A DNA stretch of 26,596 bases, from assembly GCA_937996765.1 (NCBI GenBank), contig CALKUG010000424.1, positions 1 to 26,596 of the forward strand. The letters are read 5' to 3'. This document shows positions 16,780-24,526 of this stretch, in pieces (position 1 is the first letter of the stretch; every line of letters begins with the position of its first letter). This DNA is from an uncultured Ignavibacteria bacterium (GTDB lineage: Bacteria > Bacteroidota > Ignavibacteria > Ignavibacteriales > Ignavibacteriaceae). The notes beneath the pieces are model-generated. The model had not been told where the DNA came from, did no database searches, and saw nothing but the letters and a program-made list of their open reading frames with translations. The position numbers and the translations under genes were made by a program.

Positions 16780-17475
16780 TTATTTTTCTTCTGACATTTT
16801 TGTTAAAACTTCCATCAAGCGCCTTACACGGCGTTCGAGATAAATCCAGTCCAAGCTGTCTTTAACTATCTTGCTTTCAATCTCCATGCTCAATTCAACC
16901 ATATCGGTATATCCCATTGAGCGCCCCATCTCAAAAAGTTCGTGTACTGTGCTAAATAAAAGATTGCTATCTTGCTTTTGCATTGCATCAGCTAATTGAT
17001 GTCGCTTTTGACTAAAAGAAGATTTGTATGCACGAACAATATCTACTCTCATATCTTCTTGACTTTCAATAACAGTACTGCTTTTAGAGGCAAATACATC
17101 TTCAAGTTCAAGAAGTTCACTAACAAATTTAATAATTGCCTCTTTACGGAGAGGCTTCATTATAACACGACTGCATCCACTTTTAACGGCTTGCAAAACG
17201 TATTCTTTATTTGGGTTCGATGTTATAGCGACTACAGGTGTATTTTTTGTTGTTTCAACACCGCGTTTAATTTTTAGGAACTCGAAGCCGTTTAATCCGG
17301 GTATATTGAGTTCCAAGAAAATTAAATCCGGCTTTGTTAAAACCGCTTTAATTATTCCATCGAGTCCGTCTTTAGCAGTCGCAACTACAAAGTTATAATC
17401 CGACAAAAAATTTGAAAGAGCATTTAAAACAATATCTGAGTCGTCTATTGCTAATATCCGTTTTTTTTCACTCAT
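16780..17475 (-). CDS. Atypical receiver (Asp to Glu) with HPt-like C-terminal domain
   Basis: This is a 231-residue signalling protein. Residues 6-122 form a receiver: Asp11-Asp12, Thr85 and Lys107 are kept, but the phospho-acceptor position reads LIFLELNIPG, so it is Glu55 (codon GAA) instead of Asp. Residues about 140-228 are helical and resemble an HPt domain: His178 in TVHELFEMGRSMGYTDMVEL aligns with the HPt pattern HxLKGxxxxxG, but the Lys-Gly after Leu is replaced by Phe-Glu. Glu at the acceptor can mimic the phosphorylated state, so the receiver may be permanently on. The gene starts one base after the csrA stop and precedes motA by 19 bases. Confidence 0.82.
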   Translation of the reverse strand: MSEKKRILAIDDSDIVLNALSNFLSDYNFVVATAKDGLDGIIKAVLTKPDLIFLELNIPGLNGFEFLKIKRGVETTKNTPVVAITSNPNKEYVLQAVKSGCSRVIMKPLRKEAIIKFVSELLELEDVFASKSSTVIESQEDMRVDIVRAYKSSFSQKRHQLADAMQKQDSNLLFSTVHELFEMGRSMGYTDMVELSMEIESKIVKDSLDWIYLERRVRRLMEVLTKMSEEK

Positions 17476-17476
17476 G

Positions 17477-17725
17477 CTATTGATTCGGCCTATTAATTTT
17501 TTTGCTTTTTAACGAAGAGAGAACATCAAGCGATTGCTTTGAACTGGATACTGCATCGAGAGTTTGAATCTTAATATTTTCGTACAATTCTCCTCGCAGT
17601 ATTTTATAATCTGTAGGCGCATCAATTCCTATACGAACTCCACCGTCTCCTGAGGAGATTACGGTGATTACAATATCATTTCCTATTCTTATGGTATCAC
17701 CTTGTTTGCGTGAGAGGACCAACAT
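17477..17725 (-). CDS. csrA: Carbon storage/translation regulator CsrA
   Basis: CsrA is a dimeric mRNA-binding protein that blocks ribosome access at GGA motifs. The start MLVLSRKQGDTIRIG is diagnostic, and the critical RNA-binding Arg44 is present in KILRGELYENI. At 82 residues it is longer than the usual 60-75, with a Ser/Lys-rich tail after residue 58. The ribosome-binding site AAGGAG is formed by the last codons of fliW, seven bases before the ATG. In bacteria with FliW, CsrA represses flagellin translation until FliW is freed by secretion of flagellin; the flagellin gene itself is not in this window. Confidence 0.96.
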   Translation of the reverse strand: MLVLSRKQGDTIRIGNDIVITVISSGDGGVRIGIDAPTDYKILRGELYENIKIQTLDAVSSSKQSLDVLSSLKSKKINRPNQ

Positions 17726-17726
17726 A

Positions 17727-18110
17727 CTAATTCTCCTTCACAAAAAGGTTATAATCAATTTTATAGGTGTCGTTATCTAATATTTTCTGGAATCCTTTTT
17801 TGGCATCCATCATAAAATAAAGAGGTGCTTTTAAGTTAACCGTTATCTGTTCGGGATTTTTATGTAAACGAACAATTCCAAATGGCTCATGCCCCTCTAT
17901 TTCAGGATAGTCCGAATATAAAAAACGAATGGGGAACAATGGGAAAATTATTTCCGGTTCATCAACAGAGAGCAGCCAATTAAAAACAGAATCGTTTTCT
18001 ATAAATAAAAACCGTTTGAGATGCTCAAATCCGATTACCCCTTCTCCGATGTGTAGTACCGCAGATTCTTCGAATTCAATTTCGCCAAACTGCCCTGAAG
18101 TGAGTTTCAT
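17727..18110 (-). CDS. fliW: Flagellar assembly factor FliW
   Basis: FliW binds CsrA and flagellin, coupling flagellin synthesis to its export. The 127-residue protein has the family pattern of a short beta-rich fold: FGEIEFEES, GVIGFEHLKRFLFIE, WLLSVDEPEIIFPLFPI. I choose the ATG at 18110 because AAGGA lies six bases upstream; an in-frame ATG two codons earlier abuts that site with no spacing. The next gene csrA starts one base after the stop. A possible CsrA target (CAAAGGAATG) covers this gene's ribosome-binding site. Confidence 0.94.
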   Translation of the reverse strand: MKLTSGQFGEIEFEESAVLHIGEGVIGFEHLKRFLFIENDSVFNWLLSVDEPEIIFPLFPIRFLYSDYPEIEGHEPFGIVRLHKNPEQITVNLKAPLYFMMDAKKGFQKILDNDTYKIDYNLFVKEN

Positions 18111-18194
18111 TTTCATTCCTTTGAAAATTAATTAGTTATCTTATAAAATCAACTTTTAATACCCTAAAATAGCAGTTTCATTGGTATTTTCAAC

Positions 18195-19451
18195 TTATAA
18201 AAAATTTAGTAATGATTGAGGCAATAATCGTGCTGAAATTTTATACAGCATGTCTAAAGCGTACTGGTTTGTTTCTAATTCTATTGAGGCTTTTGCCACA
18301 TCAACGTCATTTTTTTTACTAATCAGCTCTTTTGCGAGCAATTCACTACTGTTAAGAACGGATTCAGCATCCTCAAGACGGTTATAAATATCACCGGCAC
18401 GACTTTGCTCGTTGAGATTAGTTTTAGTGAAACTATCGAGTACCACAAATTGATTGGTTGTCGGCTTTTCCCGAGCAAGTAATTTATCACGCATTGATTT
18501 TAACACGTTCAAAATATCTGCTTCAGTATTTAGGCCGGCTGACATATTAAAACCACCGGTTGATTGAGTAATATTGGTTAAATCAACTCTAAAGTTAACT
18601 TTATTTGCCGGGACTGTTACTGCAAACCCTTTAGGATCGCCTCCCCCAATCGAAGATAGCTTTCCGGTAGAAGAATCAAAAATAAGTTCCGAAGTGCCTG
18701 AACCGTCAGGAACTGCAACACCGTTGGTATCGGTAAGTGCATAGCTGTAGCTAAAAGTATTATCCGCTGTTTTTGTCATGGTTGAACTAAAATTGTACTC
18801 AGCTCCATCTGCACCAAAAATAGTTTCGGTTTGGGTGGTTGCAAAACCAAGGGCTGCAGCAGTATTCATATTACCTGAATACTTGAACACAGAGTTGAAT
18901 AAATCAGCACCGTTGTTGTTAATATCTACAAAAATATTTTTCCCGATTTCAACCAGCTGCTTTTCCTCAAGTGAAGCACTTTTTACTTCGTACTGATTTG
19001 TAGAAGGATTTAATTGAAATGGCTTTTGACTATAGTCATTTCCTGCAAAAATGTATTTTCCGTCAAACTGGGTGTTGGAGGCAACGAGAATACTGTCTAT
19101 TGCGCCATCTATAAGCTTCGGTAGCGAATTATAGAGCACATCAGGGAACTCTGAGTTAAGTAAAGGGCGCAATTGCTCCTTAAGACTCTCCACAACGTCG
19201 TAGGTGTTACTCATTGCATTTATAGCAGTATTAACTTGCGTTATGGAAGTATCAATATTGCTTTGAAAGCTTTCTACTTCTTTTAACTGGTTGCGAAACC
19301 TCAAAACCGCTGCAATATCAGCAGGCGAATCACTTGGCTTATTAATTTTGCTTTGAGTAGCAAGTTGATTCTGCACTTCGGTAAGGGCGGATTTATTTTT
19401 GTTGTACTGCAACAAAAAATTACTTTTTAATTGTAGATCTGTAACTCTCAT
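18195..19451 (-). CDS. flgL: Flagellar hook-filament junction protein FlgL
   Basis: FlgL (HAP3) forms the layer joining the hook-side FlgK to the filament. The 418-residue protein is longer than the E. coli form (317). The flagellin-like N-terminal helix (MRVTDLQLKSNFLLQYNKNK) and the C-terminal helix (ASIELETNQYALDMLYKIS) make the coiled-coil core. The middle, roughly residues 150-300, is a variable beta-rich insert with Gly/Asp/Asn repeats and probably adds an exposed domain. The ATG overlaps the end of flgK closely, with one base between stop and start. Confidence 0.94.
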   Translation of the reverse strand: MRVTDLQLKSNFLLQYNKNKSALTEVQNQLATQSKINKPSDSPADIAAVLRFRNQLKEVESFQSNIDTSITQVNTAINAMSNTYDVVESLKEQLRPLLNSEFPDVLYNSLPKLIDGAIDSILVASNTQFDGKYIFAGNDYSQKPFQLNPSTNQYEVKSASLEEKQLVEIGKNIFVDINNNGADLFNSVFKYSGNMNTAAALGFATTQTETIFGADGAEYNFSSTMTKTADNTFSYSYALTDTNGVAVPDGSGTSELIFDSSTGKLSSIGGGDPKGFAVTVPANKVNFRVDLTNITQSTGGFNMSAGLNTEADILNVLKSMRDKLLAREKPTTNQFVVLDSFTKTNLNEQSRAGDIYNRLEDAESVLNSSELLAKELISKKNDVDVAKASIELETNQYALDMLYKISARLLPQSLLNFL

Positions 19452-19452
19452 A

Positions 19453-20808
19453 CTACTGCATTATTCCTAAAATTGTTTGCAACATTTCATCGGCTATTTG
19501 TATCAGTCTTGCTGATGCCTCATACGAGCGTTGAAAATTGATGATATTAACCATTTCTTCGTCTAAAGATACGCCGGACTTCTCTGTAATTTGTGCCTCA
19601 AGCTGATTGATAGCAAGTTCAAAAGTTTCGGAATCTTGTTCCTGAACACTGATTTCACCGGCTAACTCACCCATTATACTACCATAGATTTCTTCGAGGG
19701 TTGAATTGTTGAGAATCTTCTGATCCCGCAACGAAGAAATAGAAGATGATATTGTGTTGCTACCGGCTTGGCCGTTTCCGGAGGCGGCAATCATTTTCAC
19801 ATCTGCTTTAATCTGATCATTAAGCTTAAAAACACCTTCGCCATAATTGGTGAAAAAATTAATAGAAGTAGCCGGAGGGTCGGTTAATGTATATCCTGTG
19901 CTATGTAAAGCATTTACATTGTCGTAAATACTTTTAGCTATTTCATCAATTTGTTGTTTGTAGTTAGGAAGTTTGGTGTTGAATGTTTCGAGAGTAGCAC
20001 CAAGAGCACCACCTTTTACAGACGGAATACTACCATCATCTTTTGTTCTATATATAAGTTGATTGTTTTGTTCAACTATTTCAAACTCGGTTACGAAGTT
20101 TATATCAACAGCAAAAACGCCACCTATACTGATATTAGAGATATTACGCTCGTCGGTGTAAACAGTGATATTCACCAATTTACTCAGATCATTTACTACT
20201 TCGTCTCTACTATCCATTAAGTCAGAGGCGTTACCACCATTACCTTCTGTAGTATAGATTTGCTCATTAAGGGTTCTAATTTGATTAAGCTTAGCATTTA
20301 CATCAGAAGCTAAACCTTTGGCTTCAAGCACTGTGTCTTTTTTCTGTAGAAATAGTCCCTCATTGATTTCAGAAAATTTACTTATCAATGATTCAGATGA
20401 TGAGACAACACTTTGTCGAGCAGATGTGGAGGCGGGATTTACTGAAAGTTCTTTCCAAGAATTAAAAAACGCACCTATTCTGCTGGATAGCCCAAGTTCA
20501 CCCGGCTCTGTAAAATACAGTTCTGCTCGTGATAGGTTATCTTTCATTTTGTCGGCATAAGATTTTCCGTAATTATTCATCTGGAGGTTTTGAACCAGAA
20601 CGGTATCCTTTATACGTTCAATATTTCCTAACTGCGAACCCGAGCCCTGAAAGCGACTGCCTACACCTTCCATTGGTTGCGCAGTTACCGAAACCTTTTG
20701 CCTTGAGTAGTACGGATTATTCGCATTGCTTATATTATGCGAAGTAACATTCAGCGCTGCCTGATAGGTTGATAAACTTCTTCGCGATATTTCGAATAAT
20801 CTGTTCAT
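19453..20808 (-). CDS. flgK: Flagellar hook-filament junction protein FlgK
   Basis: FlgK (HAP1) is the first junction protein on the hook tip. The N terminus LSTYQAALNVTSHNISNANNP is the shared axial-protein motif. The C terminus EEMVNIINFQRSYEASARLIQIADEMLQTILG completes the coiled-coil core (two blocks, EEMVNIINFQRSYEAS and the final helix). At 451 residues it is about 100 shorter than the E. coli protein, with the loss in the exposed middle. It follows flgN by four bases. AGGA lies 12 bases before the ATG, which is a long spacing. Confidence 0.95.
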   Translation of the reverse strand: MNRLFEISRRSLSTYQAALNVTSHNISNANNPYYSRQKVSVTAQPMEGVGSRFQGSGSQLGNIERIKDTVLVQNLQMNNYGKSYADKMKDNLSRAELYFTEPGELGLSSRIGAFFNSWKELSVNPASTSARQSVVSSSESLISKFSEINEGLFLQKKDTVLEAKGLASDVNAKLNQIRTLNEQIYTTEGNGGNASDLMDSRDEVVNDLSKLVNITVYTDERNISNISIGGVFAVDINFVTEFEIVEQNNQLIYRTKDDGSIPSVKGGALGATLETFNTKLPNYKQQIDEIAKSIYDNVNALHSTGYTLTDPPATSINFFTNYGEGVFKLNDQIKADVKMIAASGNGQAGSNTISSSISSLRDQKILNNSTLEEIYGSIMGELAGEISVQEQDSETFELAINQLEAQITEKSGVSLDEEMVNIINFQRSYEASARLIQIADEMLQTILGIMQ

Positions 20809-20812
20809 TGAT

Positions 20813-21268
20813 TTATGCTTTCCTATCTAACAGAATTGTTTTTTTCTCGCCGAATATGGCTTTAACAAACTCCGCGTTTATTGAACGCATTTGATTGATG
20901 AGGAAAATATTTCGCTGGTTTAAGGACATAATACGCTTTGCCATTCCTGTTATCTCACCCGATAATTCAAGAATACGTGCGGCTTGGTCTGAATCAGCTA
21001 CGGTTAATAATAACTCTGCAAAATCATTTAAATGATTGTTGTTTTTTCCCTGTTCATGATAAACACCAAGATTCTTCATAAAGGAAAAACGCTCTTTTTC
21101 AAGTGTTTGAATTGAAAATAAAACCTTCTCCTCACGAATAACAAGTTCTTGCAATTGCACAGGAGTTTGCAAAAACAACGAAGAATGCTTTGTCTCAGCT
21201 ATTTCAAGTAACTTTTGAAAGTTGAGCTTTAATTTTGTTAGTAATTCTATACCGCGTTCAAGTTGCAT
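20813..21268 (-). CDS. flgN: FlgN-family export chaperone for FlgK and FlgL
   Basis: This is a small, all-helical acidic/basic protein of 151 residues placed immediately before flgK and flgL, its expected clients. The long helices (residues about 1-70 and 95-140) have heptad-like spacing of Leu and Ile, as in FlgN. Similarity in this family is weak, so position carries much of the evidence. I choose the ATG at 21268 because AAGGA stands seven bases upstream; an in-frame ATG seven codons earlier is inferior and would add only Lys-rich residues. Confidence 0.82.
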   Translation of the reverse strand: MQLERGIELLTKLKLNFQKLLEIAETKHSSLFLQTPVQLQELVIREEKVLFSIQTLEKERFSFMKNLGVYHEQGKNNNHLNDFAELLLTVADSDQAARILELSGEITGMAKRIMSLNQRNIFLINQMRSINAEFVKAIFGEKKTILLDRKA

Positions 21269-21319
21269 TTTATTATCCTTTTTTTTCAATTATCGAACTT
21301 TTTTTACTTCTTTATAGGT

Positions 21320-22195
21320 CTAGCTTTCAGACCCGTTTTCGAAGTATTTCATATAACCCATCACCCTTGCAACATATTGTTGAGTTTCCTTAAAAGGTGG
21401 TATTCCATTATACTTTTCAACATTTCCCGGGCCTGCATTATATGCCGCCAAAGCAAGTTTTGTATCTCCACCAAATTTCTCAAGCATTTGGGAAATGTAT
21501 TTTGTACCACCGTAAATATTCTCTTCGGGATTCCAAGGATTCTTTACACCCATTGATTGGGCGGTTCCATCCATTAACTGCATCAATCCTTTAGCATTTG
21601 CATGGGAGAAAGCCCGTGGATTCCCCGCTGATTCTGCAAGAATAATAGACCTCACTAAATTAGTAGGGACACCAAATTGCTCAGACATCTTAGTGATTGT
21701 GTCTTCAAATCCTTTAATTCGGTCTAACGAACGTGCACTTGGTACTACTGCCGAAAGCTTGGTTAAATCATGTTCCAATTTCTTTACAACACGATGTGCA
21801 TCACCTGAATTGAGATTTAAAGAGCGTCCGGAATTAGGTGACTTAACTTTCACCTCACTCGGTAAATCTTCGCCGGTCATTTTTTTGTAAATCTGTTCAG
21901 CAATTCCATTGCTTCCTGATCTTGTCATAAACTGAGAAAGCTGATCGAGGAATAACCCCTCAAAAACATCTCCGCCTAATGCTCCTTCACCGCTCTCACT
22001 ATCTGAATCACCAAACATACCGCCTGTTGTTTCAGTCATACTTTTAAGCATCATTTGAGTCATTAAACTTTCAAACTGTATAGCAGATTCAGCGATTTTG
22101 CCTTTTTCTTGCTCATTGAATCTACCTTGAGCTTTTACGGGCTCTTGTATATGCTTGGTTTCGTTTGTTACTCTCAGTTGTAGTAAATCACTCAT
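21320..22195 (-). CDS. flgJ: FlgJ-like rod-binding protein fused to lytic transglycosylase
   Basis: This is a 291-residue flagellar protein. Residues about 30-110 form the rod-capping FlgJ N-terminal domain (AIQFESLMTQMMLKSM, then GGDVFEGLFLDQLSQFM). A linker leads to an SLT/GH23 lytic transglycosylase domain at about 165-285, with catalytic Glu188 in IILAESAGNPRA, then GLMQLMDGTA and LALAAYNAGPGNV. E. coli FlgJ instead carries a GH73-type glucosaminidase. The domain is expected to open peptidoglycan for the growing rod. I prefer ATG 22195; a GTG just before it is possible, and AGGA lies upstream. No signal peptide is present, consistent with flagellar export. Confidence 0.9.
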   Translation of the reverse strand: MSDLLQLRVTNETKHIQEPVKAQGRFNEQEKGKIAESAIQFESLMTQMMLKSMTETTGGMFGDSDSESGEGALGGDVFEGLFLDQLSQFMTRSGSNGIAEQIYKKMTGEDLPSEVKVKSPNSGRSLNLNSGDAHRVVKKLEHDLTKLSAVVPSARSLDRIKGFEDTITKMSEQFGVPTNLVRSIILAESAGNPRAFSHANAKGLMQLMDGTAQSMGVKNPWNPEENIYGGTKYISQMLEKFGGDTKLALAAYNAGPGNVEKYNGIPPFKETQQYVARVMGYMKYFENGSES

Positions 22196-22205
22196 CACTA
22201 TTTTC

Positions 22206-23300
22206 CTACATAATCACTAATTCAGCAGGCAATGAACCGGATTCCTTAATCGCCTGAAATATTGCTATAATATCTCTTGGAGAAACCCGCAACGAATTAA
22301 GTGCTGCTGCTACATCTTGAATATTTTGTGCACCATTAATTGTCACAACGTTGTTCTCGTCTTCTGTTTCAACAAAAGGCACCATATTATTATAAAAGAC
22401 AGTTCCGCCTTGTGAAAAAGGACTGGGCTGTGAAATAATAGGATACGTTTTGATGCTAATTTTTAAGTTACCATGTGAAATGGTACAAGGTAGAATCTTC
22501 ACGTTAGTGCCGGCTACTATTGTTCCGGTACGCTCGTTAACAACCACTTTTGCAATTGCATCTGTTGCAACTTCTAATCGTTCCATTTCAGCAAAAAACT
22601 GCGCAGAAACATCTCGCAAATTTGCAGGAACAATCACCGATACTTCTCCGGCGTCAACCGTTTTGGCTGTTCCCGCTCCAAAGCGTGTATTGATGGCACC
22701 CGCAATGTTGTTTGATGTAGTGAAATCGGGAATTTTTAATCTCAAATTCACGGTGTCATTTCTAACAGAACTCGGAAATGGTGTCTGTAAAAGTCCGCCT
22801 GCGGGTATTCTTCCTGAAAGAGCATGATTTTTTACTATTCGCGCTCCTGAACTAGTATTAATATCATAACCACCAATAGAAATTGCACCCTGCGCAAATG
22901 CATAGATATTTCCATCAAGTCCTGATGAGAGTGGCGTCATAAGCAACTGACCACCCATTAAGCTTGTAGCATCACCCAACGAAGAAACAGTAACATCAAA
23001 TTGAGAACCTTGTTTTGTGAAATTGGGGACATTTGCCGTAATCATTACAGCTGCCACGTTACGCGTTCTCAGGTTATCATCGGGCAAAGTTATACCAAAT
23101 CGTTTAAGCATACTCAACAATGATTGGTTAGTGAATAACGAGCGGTGTGTGTCGCCACTTCCTGCTAATCCTACAACCAATCCATATCCTACCAGCTGCT
23201 CGGCTTGCATGCCTTCCAAGTAAGTGATGTCTTTTATTCGCTGAGCATTTAGAGTCCCAAGCAATAAAAAAACAATAACTACCAATGTATTACGTTTCAT
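22206..23300 (-). CDS. flgI: Flagellar P-ring protein FlgI
   Basis: FlgI forms the P ring in the peptidoglycan layer. The 364-residue protein begins with a signal peptide (MKRNTLVVIVFLLLGTLNAQ) and continues with the family start RIKDITYLEGMQAEQLVGYG and VVGLAGSGD. Later conserved pieces are MMGGQLLMTPL-like (here LMGGQLLMTPLSS), NERTGTIVAGTNVKI and the C-terminal DIIAIFQAIKESGSLPAELV. The start is the ATG at 23300, with AGGAG seven bases before it; upstream in-frame codons would spoil the signal peptide. It follows flgH by 11 bases. Confidence 0.97.
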   Translation of the reverse strand: MKRNTLVVIVFLLLGTLNAQRIKDITYLEGMQAEQLVGYGLVVGLAGSGDTHRSLFTNQSLLSMLKRFGITLPDDNLRTRNVAAVMITANVPNFTKQGSQFDVTVSSLGDATSLMGGQLLMTPLSSGLDGNIYAFAQGAISIGGYDINTSSGARIVKNHALSGRIPAGGLLQTPFPSSVRNDTVNLRLKIPDFTTSNNIAGAINTRFGAGTAKTVDAGEVSVIVPANLRDVSAQFFAEMERLEVATDAIAKVVVNERTGTIVAGTNVKILPCTISHGNLKISIKTYPIISQPSPFSQGGTVFYNNMVPFVETEDENNVVTINGAQNIQDVAAALNSLRVSPRDIIAIFQAIKESGSLPAELVIM

Positions 23301-23311
23301 AGGTATGCTCC

Positions 23312-23890
23312 TTAAAACAACCAATGGAAAACTTTAGTAAGCCAACCGGGCTCGGTTTGATCATTAATCATACCGCTTCCTTCAAAAACTATTTCAGCAT
23401 CGGATATATTAAAAGAATAGACTGAGTTGTTAGGCATAACATCCGATGGCCTCACAATACCCTTAATCCGTACTACTTGCTCTTCACCATTAATTACAAT
23501 TTTCCTTGTTCCCGAGATTCTTAAATTTCCATTACTTAGAACAGAATCTATAGTGGCTGCAATTTTGGTTTGAACCATTCCGCCTGCGTTTGCGGTACCA
23601 CCACCTTTGAAATTATTCTCGGTTCCAAGGTTAACATCCGCACCGGGCAAGGCCGAACCGCTTAATTCACCTGAAAGGTTGAGCCCTAATTCGCTCGATC
23701 TACCACTGGTTATTGCCGTTGAATTAGTAGCGGAGGACTGCTCGATTACTAAAACGGTTACAGCATCACCAATGTTTAATGCTTTGTAATCACTAAATAG
23801 TGAATACGATGAGTTTTGTCTGAACCCTTGGGGTTGCCCAAGCACTACAAAACTGCTAATTAATAATGCGAACAATATTTTCGTTTTCAA
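23312..23890 (-). CDS. flgH: Flagellar L-ring protein FlgH, without lipobox Cys
   Basis: FlgH forms the outer-membrane L ring. The family signatures are SLFSDYKALNIGDAVTVLVI, NNFKGGGTANAGG, VLSNGNLRISGTRKI and the terminal EPGWLTKVF. I place the start at the TTG at 23890: GAGG lies five bases upstream, and the protein then opens with a compact signal peptide (MKTKILFALLISSFVVLGQ). A GTG nine codons earlier is possible. With the TTG start the gene overlaps flgA by 35 bases. There is no Cys anywhere in the protein, so the lipid anchor found in E. coli FlgH is missing. The length of 192 residues is slightly short (E. coli 232). Confidence 0.92.
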   Translation of the reverse strand: MKTKILFALLISSFVVLGQPQGFRQNSSYSLFSDYKALNIGDAVTVLVIEQSSATNSTAITSGRSSELGLNLSGELSGSALPGADVNLGTENNFKGGGTANAGGMVQTKIAATIDSVLSNGNLRISGTRKIVINGEEQVVRIKGIVRPSDVMPNNSVYSFNISDAEIVFEGSGMINDQTEPGWLTKVFHWLF

Positions 23891-24515
23891 TTTTACCTCG
23901 TAAAAGCTTGTTATCACCTGTTACTACTCTTATTATATCACCTACCGAACCCGATTCGCGGGCAACGGCACTTAATGTTACCACAACACTTCCTTGTGCC
24001 ACGTAGGCAGAAACTGTTTCTCCCGCTAAAACATCGGGTTTAACTTCTACCATAGTTTTTGTTAAAATCGCTCCTGCGGGAATTTTGATGGCTGCTACCA
24101 ATCCTTTTGACGAAAGCGACTCAACCGGGTCACCTCTCACATCAGAAATGTTTTCTACAACTTCTTCCACTTGAGCATTTGTAACTTCTTCACCAGAGTT
24201 AATAACTCCTAAAGCGCGAAATACTTTTTTGGATACTGTAACACGTAGAGTAAGAAGAGATTTAAGTGTTGTTCCGTTTGCGTTCTTCACAATTATTGGA
24301 ACATAGGCATAGGAGCCATTGCTTCTCATAGCTTTATCTGTTTCAATAGTATAAGTAGCCCCGGGGGCCTTGAGCAATGCCGGTTGAGATGCAATAGAGT
24401 ACGTAAAGCTCTCGACCTGCTTGAAATGATTTTTTAAGTAATTGTGCAAAGCAGTGCTATCTTGCGCCGTCACAATCATACTTAAAAAAAACACTATGTA
24501 TGCCAAGAACTTCAT
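23856..24515 (-). CDS. flgA: P-ring assembly chaperone FlgA
   Basis: FlgA is a periplasmic chaperone that helps FlgI assemble into the P ring. The 219-residue protein has a signal peptide (MKFLAYIVFFLSMIVTAQ). Its second half holds an SAF-like domain: KVFRALGVINSGEEVTNAQVEE, IKIPAGAILTKTMVE, then the terminal GSVGDIIRVVTGDNKLLRGKI (seen as separate blocks). It lies between flgG and flgH, a usual order. It starts 11 bases after the flgG stop with a weak ribosome-binding site, and its 3' end runs into flgH. Confidence 0.93.
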   Translation of the reverse strand: MKFLAYIVFFLSMIVTAQDSTALHNYLKNHFKQVESFTYSIASQPALLKAPGATYTIETDKAMRSNGSYAYVPIIVKNANGTTLKSLLTLRVTVSKKVFRALGVINSGEEVTNAQVEEVVENISDVRGDPVESLSSKGLVAAIKIPAGAILTKTMVEVKPDVLAGETVSAYVAQGSVVVTLSAVARESGSVGDIIRVVTGDNKLLRGKIENENIVRIIN

Positions 24516-24526
24516 ATTCTGTTTAA

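Noticed and set aside
18117..18194. Possible sigma-28 promoter in the gap before fliW (AAAAGTTG and AAGATAA)
   Set aside because: Both parts fit the consensus TAAAGTTT-N11-GCCGATAA only in part, and the spacing is about six bases instead of 11. The gap probably has a promoter but it cannot be assigned.
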